A stretch of 64,000 bases of DNA from Chloroflexota bacterium (GCA_021324795.1 JAJPIK010000102.1:62001-126000); one strand, 5' to 3'. Positions 33,459-43,016 are shown, counted from the stretch's first letter. Notes: a model not told the origin generated them from the letters alone. Made by a program: numbers and translations.

Positions 33459-34298
33459 TCACTTCATCTGTGGGCTCTTCGTGCGTACCCGCTCGTAGAT
33501 CCCCTCCATGGTCGCAATGAACGACGCGCTCCTGGGCCAGAACGGCGGATAATCGCCTTGCTTCTTGATCAGCAGGGCCGGCACGCTCGCCGGGGTCGCC
33601 GCTTCGACGGTGGCGGGTAAGCGCTTGGCGCCGGCCCAGAACTCCCTCAGAGTAGCTGGCGCTTTGGCCAGCTCTTTCTTGGGCGTTGGATAGAACGACG
33701 GGGCCGGCTCGATCGGGATCTCGGTCGGGGTAAGCTCGCTGGCCAGGATCTGGCCCAGCGGCGAGCGAACCAGCTCGCGGCGGAGCTGCTCGCGGGAGAG
33801 GCCACGTAGCTCGAACAAGAGGAAAGGATCGCGGTCCAGGTCCGACGCCAGGACGTAGCAGAGGCCGGCGATGTGCTTGCAGGGATTGTAGTAGTCCGGG
33901 CACGAGCAGGACGTCGTGAAGTCTTTCTGGCGACGTGGCAGGAGATGCAGGCTGTGCTCAGCAAAGACATCCTCGATGTTGTCTGGAACCTCGCTCATCA
34001 GCAGCTTGGTGACGAAGCTCGCTTTGCTGGAAAGGTCGGCGATCAACCGGGTCCACTCCGCTGCGGAGATCGGCGTCATCGTGACTTTGGTCGTGTAGAT
34101 CGGCTCTTTATACACGCCAAAGTACGGATTGATCGAGCCCCGCACCTTCGCGGTGACCGTGCCGTTCTTGAGCTCGTGGCTGAGAATCCGGCCGCCGCTC
34201 GCGTAGGAACGGCCCCGGCCGAGGCGCGCCGAGTCGGTGAACTCTTCTAACGCCGCGATGAACCGTTGTCCCCACCAGGTGCGACTGAATTGTGCCAC
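33459..34298 (-). CDS. SWIM zinc-finger protein
   Basis: A 279-residue protein with FSRTWWGQRFIAALEEF at the N-terminus and the SWIM finger CSCPDYYNPCKHIAG at about residues 130-144 (CxC-x-CxH). The C-terminal third is Pro/Ala-rich. The gene directly follows an SNF2-family helicase on the same strand (51-base gap), a pairing common in bacteria, for example around mycobacterial helicase HelZ. It probably forms a DNA-binding partner of that helicase. The GTG start at 34298 has GGGAG seven bases upstream. Confidence 0.88.
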   Translation of the reverse strand: MAQFSRTWWGQRFIAALEEFTDSARLGRGRSYASGGRILSHELKNGTVTAKVRGSINPYFGVYKEPIYTTKVTMTPISAAEWTRLIADLSSKASFVTKLLMSEVPDNIEDVFAEHSLHLLPRRQKDFTTSCSCPDYYNPCKHIAGLCYVLASDLDRDPFLLFELRGLSREQLRRELVRSPLGQILASELTPTEIPIEPAPSFYPTPKKELAKAPATLREFWAGAKRLPATVEAATPASVPALLIKKQGDYPPFWPRSASFIATMEGIYERVRTKSPQMK

Positions 34299-34349
34299 GT
34301 TCTCGACTCCCTTCGTTACTGGATGACGACCGAACCGCGGTGTAGCTAT

Positions 34350-37300
34350 TTACTCCAGGACCGCGCTGCGCTGCAAGGCGATCAGCTCTTTGAATGTGTC
34401 GTTGTCGAGCTCAGTTAACCAGGATTCGTCGGCACCAATGATCGAGGCGGAAATCCGCTTCTTGTCTTCGATCATCTGGTCGATCCGCTCCTCCAGGGTG
34501 CCAATGGCAACGAATTTGTGGACGAAGACGTTCTTCTGCTGGCCGATCCGGAAAGCGCGGTCGGTCGCCTGGTCTTCGACGGCTGGATTCCACCAGCGGT
34601 CGAAGTGGAAGACGTGGTTCGCCTTGGTCAGGTTCAGGCCAACTCCGCCGGCCCGGAGCGACAGGATGAAAACCGACGGCTCGGTCTCCGGATCCTGGAA
34701 GGCGGTTATCATTCGCTCTCGCTTCGCCGCGCTCGTCCCGCCATGCAGGAAGTAGGTATTGTAATGGAGAGTCTGGGTGACGAACTGATCGAGCGCCGTG
34801 CCGATCTCAGCGAACTGGCTGAAAACGAGCAAGCTTTCGCCGCTCTCGATCGCCTCTTCCATCATCTCGCCGAGCCGCTTCAGCTTGTGTGAGCGTTCGC
34901 TCGTGAAAGCACTGCCATCCTGGAGGAATTGCATCGGATGGTTGCAGATCTGCTTCAGCTTCATCAGCGTAGCTAGGATCAAGCCCCGGCGCTGAATCCC
35001 CGCCGCCTCGTCGATCTGCTCGGATACGTCCTTGACAACCGCCGCGTAGAGCGACGCCTGCTCTGGCGTCAGGTTGCAATAGACCTTCTGCTCGATTTTG
35101 TCCGGTAGGTCGGCGATGATCCGCTGGTCGGTCTTGACCCGCCGTAGGATGAAAGGTTCCACCAGCTTTTTGAGAGTGGCCGACTTCGTGAGATCGTTCT
35201 CCTTTTGAATCGGCAGCTCGAAGTTCTTCCGGAACTGTGCTTCCTTGCCCAGGTAACCGGGATTCAGGAAGTTGAAGATCGACCAGAGGTCGAGCAGACG
35301 GTTCTCGACCGGGGTGCCGGTGAGCGCCAAGCGATGCTGGGCCGACAGCTTCATCACCGCCCGGGCCTGGGCCGACTGTGGATTCTTGATGTTCTGTGCC
35401 TCGTCGACGACGACCCGCTGCCACTGGACACTTCGGAGCAGCTTTTCATCCAGTCGCGCCAGGGCGAAGGAGGTGATCACCACGTCCTGCTCACGGCAAG
35501 CCGCACGAAACTCAGCTTCCTGTTTGTTTCGCCCGCTGCCGTGGTGGACCAGTGTCCGCAATTGGGGCGCGAAGCGCTCGATCTCCTTGCGCCAGTTCCC
35601 CACCACTGAGGTCGGCGCGATCACCAGAGTTGGCGCCGGCTTTGCGATGGAGGAGTCCTCCGGGCTCCTCTCGGAAACCAGCTGAGCGATCACCTCCAGC
35701 GTCTTGCCAAGGCCCATGTCATCGGCCAGGCAGGGATTCAAGCCCAGACTCTCCAGATAGCGCAGCCAGGCCACGCCTCGCTTCTGATAATCGCGCAAGG
35801 TGCCATTCAGATTAGCCAGGTCCTCGACCGGCGCGAAGGCACTCTTGTCTTGAAGCTTGGAAAGCATCGACTCCAGCGTCTGATCGTGATCCCATTCCAG
35901 GTCATCTGACGCTTCACTCGAGATCCGGATGACATCCTGAAGAGTTAGCTCGGCTTCCTCGCCCTGGCGCTTCTGCCAGAACTCCAGCATCTGCTGCATC
36001 TTCTCGCGGTCAAGCTCGAGCCATTCCCCGCGAAATTGGACCAGTGGCGTCTTCGCGGCGACCAGCGCCGCCCATTCTTCCTCGCTGACGACCTGTCCAC
36101 CAATTGAAAGCTGGTACTGGTAGGCGATGACTGCATCGCGACGGAAATAGCCCTTGCTCACTGCCGTGGCCTGCTTTGAGGCCGGGCGCAGCGTCGTCTT
36201 CAGTCGGATCTTTGCCCGGCGCCGCCCCTCTGGCGTCCACCAGGCCGGCACGATCACGGTGTAGCCGGCGTCTTCCAGCACCCAGGCGCTCTCTTTCAAA
36301 AAGGCAAAAGCCTCGTCCAGGGTGAGATGGAAGCCGATCGGCTGATCGGTCTCGAGCCCCTCCCAGACCTTGGGGTAGACCCGCGCCGCGTAGCCAAGCG
36401 CCAAGAGCAAGTTCTTCTCGAAGTCACTGCCGAATGGCCGCGCCGCCTCGCGCTTCGCGTTTGAATTCAGGCGCCAATAATCGGCGAGACTCAGCTTGAG
36501 CGATGGATCGTGCTTTGCCGCGACCAGAAAGTGAATCCGCCACTGGTCCGGGTCACTGGCCAGCGCATCTTCCAGACGGAAGCAGAGGTTGAAACTGGAA
36601 GCGGTCTGGGCTTGGGTCAGCTTCTGACGCCAGCCGGCCCACTGCCGATATTCGGTCAGCGCGTTGTCGTCCCGGGCACGCGAGCGGGGTCGGTACGGGT
36701 AGATACAGTCGTAGAGCAAGGTATCGGAGATCTGCTGGTCAAACTTGGCGGGGAATGGCGTGCCGGTCACGATCTCCTGGAGCAAACACTCGGAGAAGTG
36801 ATGCAGCAAACTGGATTTCGCAAAGGTTTCAGAGTTTTCCGGATTGGCCGAGCCAGCGACGCAGACCGCGGGCATCGACGCGACGTAGCGGCGGATCGCC
36901 GTCTCGTAGGTGTCAGACACGATCTCCCAGCCTGGCAGCACCTCGAAGCGGCTCGCATTCGCTCCCCCCTTGCCATTGGACGGAACGAGCTCGTGATACT
37001 TCAAGGCTGGGATGTACCGATCCTTGGCGATGATCTGCCTGAGAACCTGACTGTACTGGTACCAGAACACGAGGTCGGTCCCGAGCTGGAAGTCCTCGGC
37101 CGCGTGAAGGGCAACAAAGTGGACGCCGTTTAAGGTCGCGATCAGATTAGCCACCTGATAGCAGCAAACCTGCCAGGAGGCCAGCCCGAACTCCTCCGGG
37201 ATCTCCTCTTCGACATAGTGCAGCAGCTCGAACGAAGGCAAAGGTTGATCGTTCACGCTGGGCAGCAGAAAGTATTTCGCACTGAAGGCGTTCGTAAGCT

Positions 37301-37517
37301 TCCTAACGAACGTATTCTCGATATCCAGCTTTTCTTTCAGAAAGGCCGCGAGCGCCGCGTCGGCGAGATGCCGTGGGTGAACCTTACCCTCACCGTGTGA
37401 ACGAGCGCGCGTCGGTCGATCGGTCTCCACCCATAGGTAGAAGCCCCCCGGCCGAACGAATTCGGTTGTCTCGTCCGGAATCCAAGTTCCGTGAACAATG
37501 TGCATCGTCGCCACCAT
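34350..37517 (-). CDS. SNF2-family DEAD/DEAH-box helicase
   Basis: A 1055-residue ATPase. The N-terminal half is the SNF2-associated region of bacterial HelZ-like proteins. Motif I is DDMGLGKT at about residue 600, motif II DEAQ near 704, LTGTPVENRLLDLWS follows, and motifs V-VI are AGGVGLNLTKANHVFHFD and DQATDRAFRIGQ near 985. It translocates on double-stranded DNA; the cellular role is unknown, with repair and defence both suggested for relatives. The start is either ATG 37517 or ATG 37505; the latter has a GGTGG upstream and fits better with the promoter at 37533-37561. It probably works with the SWIM protein downstream. Confidence 0.94.
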   Translation of the reverse strand: MVATMHIVHGTWIPDETTEFVRPGGFYLWVETDRPTRARSHGEGKVHPRHLADAALAAFLKEKLDIENTFVRKLTNAFSAKYFLLPSVNDQPLPSFELLHYVEEEIPEEFGLASWQVCCYQVANLIATLNGVHFVALHAAEDFQLGTDLVFWYQYSQVLRQIIAKDRYIPALKYHELVPSNGKGGANASRFEVLPGWEIVSDTYETAIRRYVASMPAVCVAGSANPENSETFAKSSLLHHFSECLLQEIVTGTPFPAKFDQQISDTLLYDCIYPYRPRSRARDDNALTEYRQWAGWRQKLTQAQTASSFNLCFRLEDALASDPDQWRIHFLVAAKHDPSLKLSLADYWRLNSNAKREAARPFGSDFEKNLLLALGYAARVYPKVWEGLETDQPIGFHLTLDEAFAFLKESAWVLEDAGYTVIVPAWWTPEGRRRAKIRLKTTLRPASKQATAVSKGYFRRDAVIAYQYQLSIGGQVVSEEEWAALVAAKTPLVQFRGEWLELDREKMQQMLEFWQKRQGEEAELTLQDVIRISSEASDDLEWDHDQTLESMLSKLQDKSAFAPVEDLANLNGTLRDYQKRGVAWLRYLESLGLNPCLADDMGLGKTLEVIAQLVSERSPEDSSIAKPAPTLVIAPTSVVGNWRKEIERFAPQLRTLVHHGSGRNKQEAEFRAACREQDVVITSFALARLDEKLLRSVQWQRVVVDEAQNIKNPQSAQARAVMKLSAQHRLALTGTPVENRLLDLWSIFNFLNPGYLGKEAQFRKNFELPIQKENDLTKSATLKKLVEPFILRRVKTDQRIIADLPDKIEQKVYCNLTPEQASLYAAVVKDVSEQIDEAAGIQRRGLILATLMKLKQICNHPMQFLQDGSAFTSERSHKLKRLGEMMEEAIESGESLLVFSQFAEIGTALDQFVTQTLHYNTYFLHGGTSAAKRERMITAFQDPETEPSVFILSLRAGGVGLNLTKANHVFHFDRWWNPAVEDQATDRAFRIGQQKNVFVHKFVAIGTLEERIDQMIEDKKRISASIIGADESWLTELDNDTFKELIALQRSAVLE

Positions 37518-37532
37518 CTAGAACTTGGAACT

Positions 37533-37561
37533 ATCATACACGATATGCATACAATATGCAA
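37533..37561 (-). promoter_or_regulatory. Sigma-70-type promoter of the SNF2 helicase operon
   Basis: On the reverse strand TTGCAT (37556-37561) is followed after exactly 17 bases by TATGAT (37533-37538). It is so close to the start codon that the mRNA would have a leader of at most about 20 bases. Confidence 0.6.
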
Positions 37562-37602
37562 AGGGATTGAAAGGAGAAGCGGTGCCGAAACAGCCTGAAG
37601 GG

Positions 37603-38496
37603 CTATCCCGCCAATCCCAGCAGCGCCAGACTGTCGCGGTTGATCACCTTTTCAAACTCGTCGATTGGCACCGGCGGCAAGCCGGTACCGGCGATGGGAT
37701 CGTTCACCCGGTAAATCGCGTCCATCGTCTCCTGGGGTGTGGCCACCGGGTAATCCGAACCGAAAAGGAGCTTGTCGAGCACGCCCCATTCGGTGGCCAG
37801 CCGCATGCCATTGTAGTATTGCCAGGGACGGTAGAAGTTGGCGGAGATGTCGGCGTAGACGTTCGGGTGCTTACGGATGACCGCGATACAGTCGGCATGC
37901 CAAGGATGTGCCAGGTGGGCCAGGATAATCTTCAGGTCCGGAAACGCCATCGCCACCCGGTCGATGTGTCGAGGGTGGGCGAAGTCCAGGTCGGCGTGAC
38001 GGACCGGCGAGGTACCCTGGTGAAAGAGAATGGGGAGCTTGAGCTCCGCGGCGCGTCGGTAGATCCGGAAGGCATCTTCCCCCAGTGGATCAAAATTCTG
38101 GTAATTCGGCCCCAGCTTGATTCCTCGCAAGCCCAGGTCGCCAGTCGCCCGCTCAATCTCGGCAAGTGCACATGGGTCGCGCGGGTGAACGGCGAGGAAG
38201 CCGATGATCTTGTCCGGATAGGCCCGAATCAGCGCGGCGGCCTCGTCATTGAGCTCACGAGCCGGCGCCACTGGCCCAACCGGCTCGGTTGGATCCTCCG
38301 GCGGAGGTGCAGCGATGTTGAAGCAGATCGCCTTGTCGACGGTCTCCATTGCCCGCAGATAATCGTCCCAGGTATAAGCGCCCGGATTCTGCTGGCCCGG
38401 ACGCATCGGCGCCATGTCCGGTCGGTTGAAGCCCGCTACCTCGACTTCCGGTCGGGTGCGGTAACGCGGAGTATGGGTGTGAACGTCGACGATCAC
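37603..38496 (-). CDS. Amidohydrolase family protein (COG2159-type TIM barrel)
   Basis: A 297-residue metal-dependent hydrolase or decarboxylase. Metal ligands are visible in MIVDVHTHTPRY, PILFHQGTS, ILAHLAHPW and LLFGSDYPVATPQE. This set fits the Amidohydro_2 family that includes aminocarboxymuconate-semialdehyde and gamma-resorcylate decarboxylases as well as lactonases. The substrate is unknown. The GTG start at 38496 has GAGGTG six bases upstream. It is divergent from the PNPOx-fold gene. Confidence 0.87.
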   Translation of the reverse strand: MIVDVHTHTPRYRTRPEVEVAGFNRPDMAPMRPGQQNPGAYTWDDYLRAMETVDKAICFNIAAPPPEDPTEPVGPVAPARELNDEAAALIRAYPDKIIGFLAVHPRDPCALAEIERATGDLGLRGIKLGPNYQNFDPLGEDAFRIYRRAAELKLPILFHQGTSPVRHADLDFAHPRHIDRVAMAFPDLKIILAHLAHPWHADCIAVIRKHPNVYADISANFYRPWQYYNGMRLATEWGVLDKLLFGSDYPVATPQETMDAIYRVNDPIAGTGLPPVPIDEFEKVINRDSLALLGLAG

Positions 38497-38632
38497 GGAG
38501 CAGCACCTCGCTGTACATTGTTAGGAATATCATAACCCGCTGAAGGCCAGACCGTCATCCCCGAGAACAACCCTTGTGGTAAGATTCAGGGGCGTGGCAG
38601 CGCTCGATCTTCCCTGACATTGGAGCAAGCCC

Positions 38633-39238
38633 ATGGGTAATGTCTACGACCAGATTGATGAGAAGTTAGTCGCCTGGATTGGCCAGCAGCATCTGTTCTT
38701 CGTCGCGACGGCGGCGCGCGCAGACCACGGACACGTCAACGTCTCGCCCAAGGGACCGATAGGGAGTCTACGTATCCTCGGACCACGGCGAGTCGCCTAC
38801 CTCGATCTGATCGGCAGTGGCGCCGAGACCGTGGCGCACCTACGTGAGAACGGCCGCATCGTCATCATGCTCTGTGCCTTCGCAGGCCCGCCGCGCATCG
38901 TGCGCTTGCACGGCCGTGGCCAGGTCTATCAGATCGGCGAGCCGGGCTTTGCTGAGCTGAACGCCGAGCTCGACTTCACTGGCATCGCGGCGGCCCACGA
39001 CGCTTCGCGGGCGATCATCGTGATCGACGTCGACCGCATCTCCGACTCCTGCGGCTATGGTGTCCCACTCATGGCGTACCAAGGCGAGCGTCCGCAGCTC
39101 ATGGCCTGGATCGACCGCAAGCTGCAGAAGAGTGACGACGCCCTCATGGAGTACGTGGCCGAGCAGAACGCCACCAGCATCGACGGGTTACCGGCCTTCG
39201 AGCCGATGATCCTACCTCGCCACGAGATCAGGAAATAA
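38633..39238 (+). CDS. Pyridoxamine 5'-phosphate oxidase-fold protein
   Basis: A 201-residue flavin/split-barrel protein. The N-terminal half LFFVATAARADHGHVNVSPKGP, VAYLDLIGSGAETVAHL and IMLCAFAGPPRIVRLHG is the PNPOx-like core that usually binds FMN or F420. It belongs to a group often annotated as pyridoxamine 5'-phosphate oxidase family, but true PdxH-specific residues are not evident, so a redox role on an unknown substrate is more likely. GGAG lies eight bases before the ATG. Confidence 0.87.
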   Translation: MGNVYDQIDEKLVAWIGQQHLFFVATAARADHGHVNVSPKGPIGSLRILGPRRVAYLDLIGSGAETVAHLRENGRIVIMLCAFAGPPRIVRLHGRGQVYQIGEPGFAELNAELDFTGIAAAHDASRAIIVIDVDRISDSCGYGVPLMAYQGERPQLMAWIDRKLQKSDDALMEYVAEQNATSIDGLPAFEPMILPRHEIRK

Positions 39239-39247
39239 GAGGAGAAG

Positions 39248-39817
39248 ATGTCAGTGGCTGAGTGCTACGGCTGCGTGGTTGGGTTCAAGTGTTTGCCGTA
39301 CCCAATCGGGAATCAACACGAGCCTTTCGGAACCTGCCGAAATTGTCATTCGCATGCTTGCGGGCATCACGCTCAGAGAGACGGAAATGTCCCGGAGTTC
39401 AGATGCTTTAAGTGCGATCCACAGCTCTTGGGGGCAAGCGCCGTCGTCGGGGTTGCAACAAGAGTACCGGCTGGCTCTTCGGCTCAGCGAGTGGCTCGAA
39501 CGGTACTCTCGGGTTACCATGCGGATCTGCTGGCGAATCCTTCGTGGGCGTTCCAGCACATCGACGATTTCTTGACCCGCTGTCGCGGCTACGGAAATTC
39601 GTTGCCTGGCCCCTATCGGCGAGTGGATTATAGCGCGAGCTGGAATGACAATGATCTCCGAGATTTCCTACGCCCCCTCACCGGCTCCTCTCAGGATTTG
39701 CTGGTCTTAGCGGGCGCGATAGTGAATATCTACATACTGCCGTTTCTCCCTGGCTGGGCCAGTCCGAGCTTTGTTGCACCATACCTGCTCGACATCGCGC
39801 ACCATCTCGTACCGTGA
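39248..39817 (+). CDS. Unrecognised Cys/His-rich protein
   Basis: A 189-residue protein starting nine bases after the PNPOx-fold gene, with AGGAGAAG before its ATG. The first 60 residues contain at least nine Cys and several His (ECYGC, FGTCRNCHSHACGHHAQRD, EFRCFKCD), consistent with two zinc-binding knuckles. The rest is probably globular and ends in a hydrophobic stretch (DLLVLAGAIVNIYILPFLPGW). Its end overlaps the next frame by four bases when the longer start of that gene is used. I do not recognise the family. Overlapping frames on both strands are less protein-like. Confidence 0.6.
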   Translation: MSVAECYGCVVGFKCLPYPIGNQHEPFGTCRNCHSHACGHHAQRDGNVPEFRCFKCDPQLLGASAVVGVATRVPAGSSAQRVARTVLSGYHADLLANPSWAFQHIDDFLTRCRGYGNSLPGPYRRVDYSASWNDNDLRDFLRPLTGSSQDLLVLAGAIVNIYILPFLPGWASPSFVAPYLLDIAHHLVP

Positions 39818-39834
39818 GGCGAAGTAGGAGTGGC

Positions 39835-40392
39835 ATGGCGGAAGATCTCAGTTGGGTTCGATTCTGGCCTATTTGGCCTTCGGCAGCTTTTACCGCGAGG
39901 CGAAGGAGCAGTGGTGTGTCAGAAATTGGTGGTTGGGTGATCCATCAGCACCATGACGTTGCTGCGTTCGTCGCTACCTTTCCCGAGCACACCCGCCCCG
40001 CGAACCTTCCGAAATGGGTCGCTCTGTGCACAGGCACCACAAAGGCATATGTACGAGCGGCTGAACGACCGTACGCGGAAGGTAAGCAGATCTTTGTTTC
40101 CAAGGGGTTCATTATCGACGAAGGACAAGAAGTCTCGGTTTCCGAAACGACATTTCAGCGATATGCCATCTACCGGCTCATGCACGACCGGGATCAGATA
40201 CTTGGCTTGATTGGGCTGATCCTAGCGATTGCCGGCTATGTCGTTGATGCCTCCTTGACGGCTGGAAAGATCCATCCCTATCTGATCGTAAGCGATACCA
40301 CTCTCTTTTGGTCGCAAATAGGATCCTTCTTGGCAAAGATCGTAGGAACGGCACTCGTCTTCTGGAAGGGCTTCCTCCAGAGTGTAGGATAA
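39835..40392 (+). CDS. Unrecognised protein with C-terminal membrane segments
   Basis: A protein of about 185 residues. The N-terminal part is soluble (VIHQHHDVAAFVATFPEHTRP, RYAIYRLMHDRDQ), and the C-terminal part has two hydrophobic helices (ILGLIGLILAIAGYVVDASL and IGSFLAKIVGTALVFWKGFL). ATG 39835 has GGAG five bases upstream; a GTG at 39916 with AGGAG is an equally plausible shorter start. It lies directly behind the Cys/His-rich gene and probably forms a two-gene unit with it. No family was recognised. Confidence 0.55.
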   Translation: MAEDLSWVRFWPIWPSAAFTARRRSSGVSEIGGWVIHQHHDVAAFVATFPEHTRPANLPKWVALCTGTTKAYVRAAERPYAEGKQIFVSKGFIIDEGQEVSVSETTFQRYAIYRLMHDRDQILGLIGLILAIAGYVVDASLTAGKIHPYLIVSDTTLFWSQIGSFLAKIVGTALVFWKGFLQSVG

Positions 40393-40446
40393 CGAATCAC
40401 CACACTCCCGGCGCTTTTCCCACACCTTGATCAGGAGCTCCAGTAT

Positions 40447-40893
40447 CTAGTATCTATAGTAGCGATCCGAGAACTCGTCGTAGCACTGCAGGGTGAAATA
40501 GAGGATCGCCACGGAAAAGAGGATGCCGATGAGATTGAGGCTGACGAGCGAGGCGAGGAACGAGAGGACAGTTCCGGCGACGAAGAGCCGCCAGCCGCTG
40601 AGACGAAGCTTCTGAAGCGGGCGGAATGACATGGCCCAGAGGATCGGCGGCAGCAGCACGAGCCAGAAGAACGGCGTGAGGAGAAGCGCGCCGGCGAGCT
40701 CCGGCGCGCTGACGACAAAGCGGATGATCGAGAGAACGGCGGCCAGCCAGCCACCCAGGACGACCGTTAAGGCGACGCTGAGCACCGCCAGCATCGGAAG
40801 GGACCGAGCGAACTGCTCGCGCTGCTCGTAATAAATCGGCGGTCCGATCGCTTTGACCTTGCTGACGACCGCTCGCTCAAACTCGCTATACAT
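40447..40893 (-). CDS. Small membrane protein of unknown function
   Basis: A 148-residue protein with a soluble N-terminus (YSEFERAVVSKVKAIGPPIYYEQ) and three to four hydrophobic segments (SLPMLAVLSVALTVVLGGWL, LLLTPFFWLVLLPPILWAM, LFVAGTVLSFLASLV, IGILFSVAILYFTLQC). AGAGG precedes ATG 40893. The two Pro residues in PPILW and the Tyr-rich end (DRYYRY) are the only notable points. The family is not recognised. Confidence 0.65.
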   Translation of the reverse strand: MYSEFERAVVSKVKAIGPPIYYEQREQFARSLPMLAVLSVALTVVLGGWLAAVLSIIRFVVSAPELAGALLLTPFFWLVLLPPILWAMSFRPLQKLRLSGWRLFVAGTVLSFLASLVSLNLIGILFSVAILYFTLQCYDEFSDRYYRY

Positions 40894-41111
40894 TGTCGCC
40901 TCTCGTGCTCAGCTCCAATTGCCCATGATCTTACCATCCGATCGCCACGCTCGGCAAAAACGAGCTGAGCGCAAAGGGTCAGAAGCACTGCCGTCTGGAT
41001 TGCCTCTTTCCCGCGAAGGCGGTCTGACGTACACTAGTGACTGCGTATCTTCCCTATGTATACGAGGTGGACGAAGATGGGGTTAATAGGATGGGGTTAA
41101 AGGGAGAGGCG

Positions 41112-42026
41112 GTGATTGCCCGCACTACTCGATCCGGGCGCCTGCGGCGACGGAAGGCGATCGAAGGCTACTTGCTGATCGCCCCCTGGCTGATTGGCTT
41201 TCTTGCCTTCACCGCCGGGCCGTTGCTCGCCTCGCTCTACTACAGCTTCACCGACTACAACGTGATCCAGCCGCCGCACTGGATAGCCCTCGGGAACTAC
41301 GTCACGCTGTTCAGTCGCGATCCCCTCTTCTGGCTGTCGCTCGTCAATACCGCTTATTACGTCTTTCTCTCGGTCCCATTGAGCATGGTGTGCGGTCTCG
41401 CGGTGGCGTTGATGCTCAACCAGCGGCTGCCCGGCCTCGCAGTGCTCCGGAGCATTTATTACTTGCCTTCGGTCATGCCGGCCGTCGCGACCTCGGTCCT
41501 CTGGCTCTGGCTGCTCGATCCGAACACCGGCATCATCAACAGCGTCCTGCGTCTGATCGGGATCAACGGTCCCGGCTGGCTGGCCGATCCGAACTGGGCG
41601 AAGCCGGCCCTGGTGCTGATGTCGCTCTGGGGCTTCGGCACGGCGATGATCATTTACTTGGCGGGTTTGCAGAACATTCCTGGCGAGCTTTACGAGGCAG
41701 CAATGCTCGACGGGGCCGGCCCCTGGCAAACGTTCTGGAGCATCACTTTGCCGATGCTCTCGCCGGTGATCCTTTTCAATCTGATCATCGGTACGATCAA
41801 CTCATTCCAGGTGTTCACCGCGGCGTTCGTCATGACCGGCGGCGGACCGGTCAATGCGACCCGCTTCTACGTGCTCTATCTCTTCAACCAGGCGTTTGGC
41901 TACTTCCACATGGGAATCGCGGCGGCCATGGCCTGGTTCCTTTTCCTGATCGTGGTACTGGTCGCCTACCTGCAATTTCGCTTGATTGGGAGCCGAGTGT
42001 ATTACGAAGGGAGTACCCGGACGTAG
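41112..42026 (+). CDS. Carbohydrate ABC transporter permease (MalF-type, CUT1)
   Basis: A permease of about 304 residues with six hydrophobic segments and coupling motif YEAAMLDGAGPWQTFWSITLP. GTG 41112 has AAGGGAG about six bases upstream; ATG 41091 and GTG 41037 are in-frame alternatives with weaker sites. It is the first gene of a transporter in which the permeases precede the binding protein, the reverse of the 27.8-31.0 kb operon. Confidence 0.9.
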   Translation: MIARTTRSGRLRRRKAIEGYLLIAPWLIGFLAFTAGPLLASLYYSFTDYNVIQPPHWIALGNYVTLFSRDPLFWLSLVNTAYYVFLSVPLSMVCGLAVALMLNQRLPGLAVLRSIYYLPSVMPAVATSVLWLWLLDPNTGIINSVLRLIGINGPGWLADPNWAKPALVLMSLWGFGTAMIIYLAGLQNIPGELYEAAMLDGAGPWQTFWSITLPMLSPVILFNLIIGTINSFQVFTAAFVMTGGGPVNATRFYVLYLFNQAFGYFHMGIAAAMAWFLFLIVVLVAYLQFRLIGSRVYYEGSTRT

Positions 42027-42102
42027 GAGACAGCGGGACGAGGGACGCTCCCAGTTCGGTCCCCCTCCCTCGAACTCTCTGAGGATGAGCCCAGAGGAGG
42101 AG

Positions 42103-43002
42103 ATGAAGACAACGACGTTGCCCCGGCCGATGGCCGTTCAGAGATCACAATGGGCGAGGCGCCTGCGCTGGCGCTGGCCGAGCTACCTGCTGCGAGTCGT
42201 GGTGTTTCTCCTGGCGATCGCCGGCGCGGCGGTCATGCTTTTGCCCCTGGCTTGGCTGGTCTCGAGCTCGCTCAAGCCCGACGATCAGCTTTTTGTCTAC
42301 CCGCCGGTCTGGATCCCCCGCTACCTGAACTGGCCGAATTACGTCAACGCCTGGAACTATGCGCCCTTCGCGATGTATCTCACGAACACATTGATCATCA
42401 CCGTCTTTAGCCTGATCGGTACGCTTATCTCTTCGTCGCTCGTCGCCTATGGCTTTGCCCGGGGTCAATTCCCGGGCCGCGACCTGCTCTTTGGCATCCT
42501 GCTCAGCACGATGATGCTGCCGGGCATCGTCACGTTGATTCCCTTGTTCCTGATCTTCAAGGCCTTGAACTGGATCAATACCTTCCTGCCGCTGATCGTG
42601 CCGAGCTACTTTGCCACGCCGTTCTACGTCTTTCTGCTACGCCAGTTCTTCCTGGGTCTTCCTCGGGACCTCGACGATGCCGCCTACGTCGACGGTGCCT
42701 CGACGCTCCAGGTCTTAGTTCAGGTAATTCTGCCGCTTGCCAAGCCTGCATTGGCGAGCGTGGCGATTTTCAGCGTGACGTTCCACTGGAACGATTTTCT
42801 GGCGCCCTTGATCTACCTCAACGACCAGTCGATGTACACCTTGGCGCTTGGGCTCTACAGCTTTCTCAGCGAACACACGGCGCAATGGGGATATCTCATG
42901 GCCGCCTCGACGTTGATGATCCTGCCCATGGTGGTGCTGTTCTTCTTCGCCCAGCGCACCTTCATCCAGGGCATCGTGACGAGCGGCTTTGGCGGACGGT
43001 GA
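42103..43002 (+). CDS. Carbohydrate ABC transporter permease (MalG-type, CUT1)
   Basis: A 299-residue permease with six hydrophobic segments and coupling motif DDAAYVDGASTLQVLVQVILP. It ends in the family-typical AQRTFIQGIVTSGFGGR. ATG 42103 follows GAGGAGGAG directly and is favoured; the frame is open further upstream, where it overlaps the MalF-type gene. Confidence 0.92.
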   Translation: MKTTTLPRPMAVQRSQWARRLRWRWPSYLLRVVVFLLAIAGAAVMLLPLAWLVSSSLKPDDQLFVYPPVWIPRYLNWPNYVNAWNYAPFAMYLTNTLIITVFSLIGTLISSSLVAYGFARGQFPGRDLLFGILLSTMMLPGIVTLIPLFLIFKALNWINTFLPLIVPSYFATPFYVFLLRQFFLGLPRDLDDAAYVDGASTLQVLVQVILPLAKPALASVAIFSVTFHWNDFLAPLIYLNDQSMYTLALGLYSFLSEHTAQWGYLMAASTLMILPMVVLFFFAQRTFIQGIVTSGFGGR

Positions 43003-43016
43003 ATGGGTGGACCAGA

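Noticed and set aside
33085-33903. Long reverse-strand frame over the merR end and SWIM gene
   Set aside because: It is Pro/Arg/Gly-rich, lies antisense to the PIN remnant and out of frame with the SWIM gene, and has no ribosome binding site.
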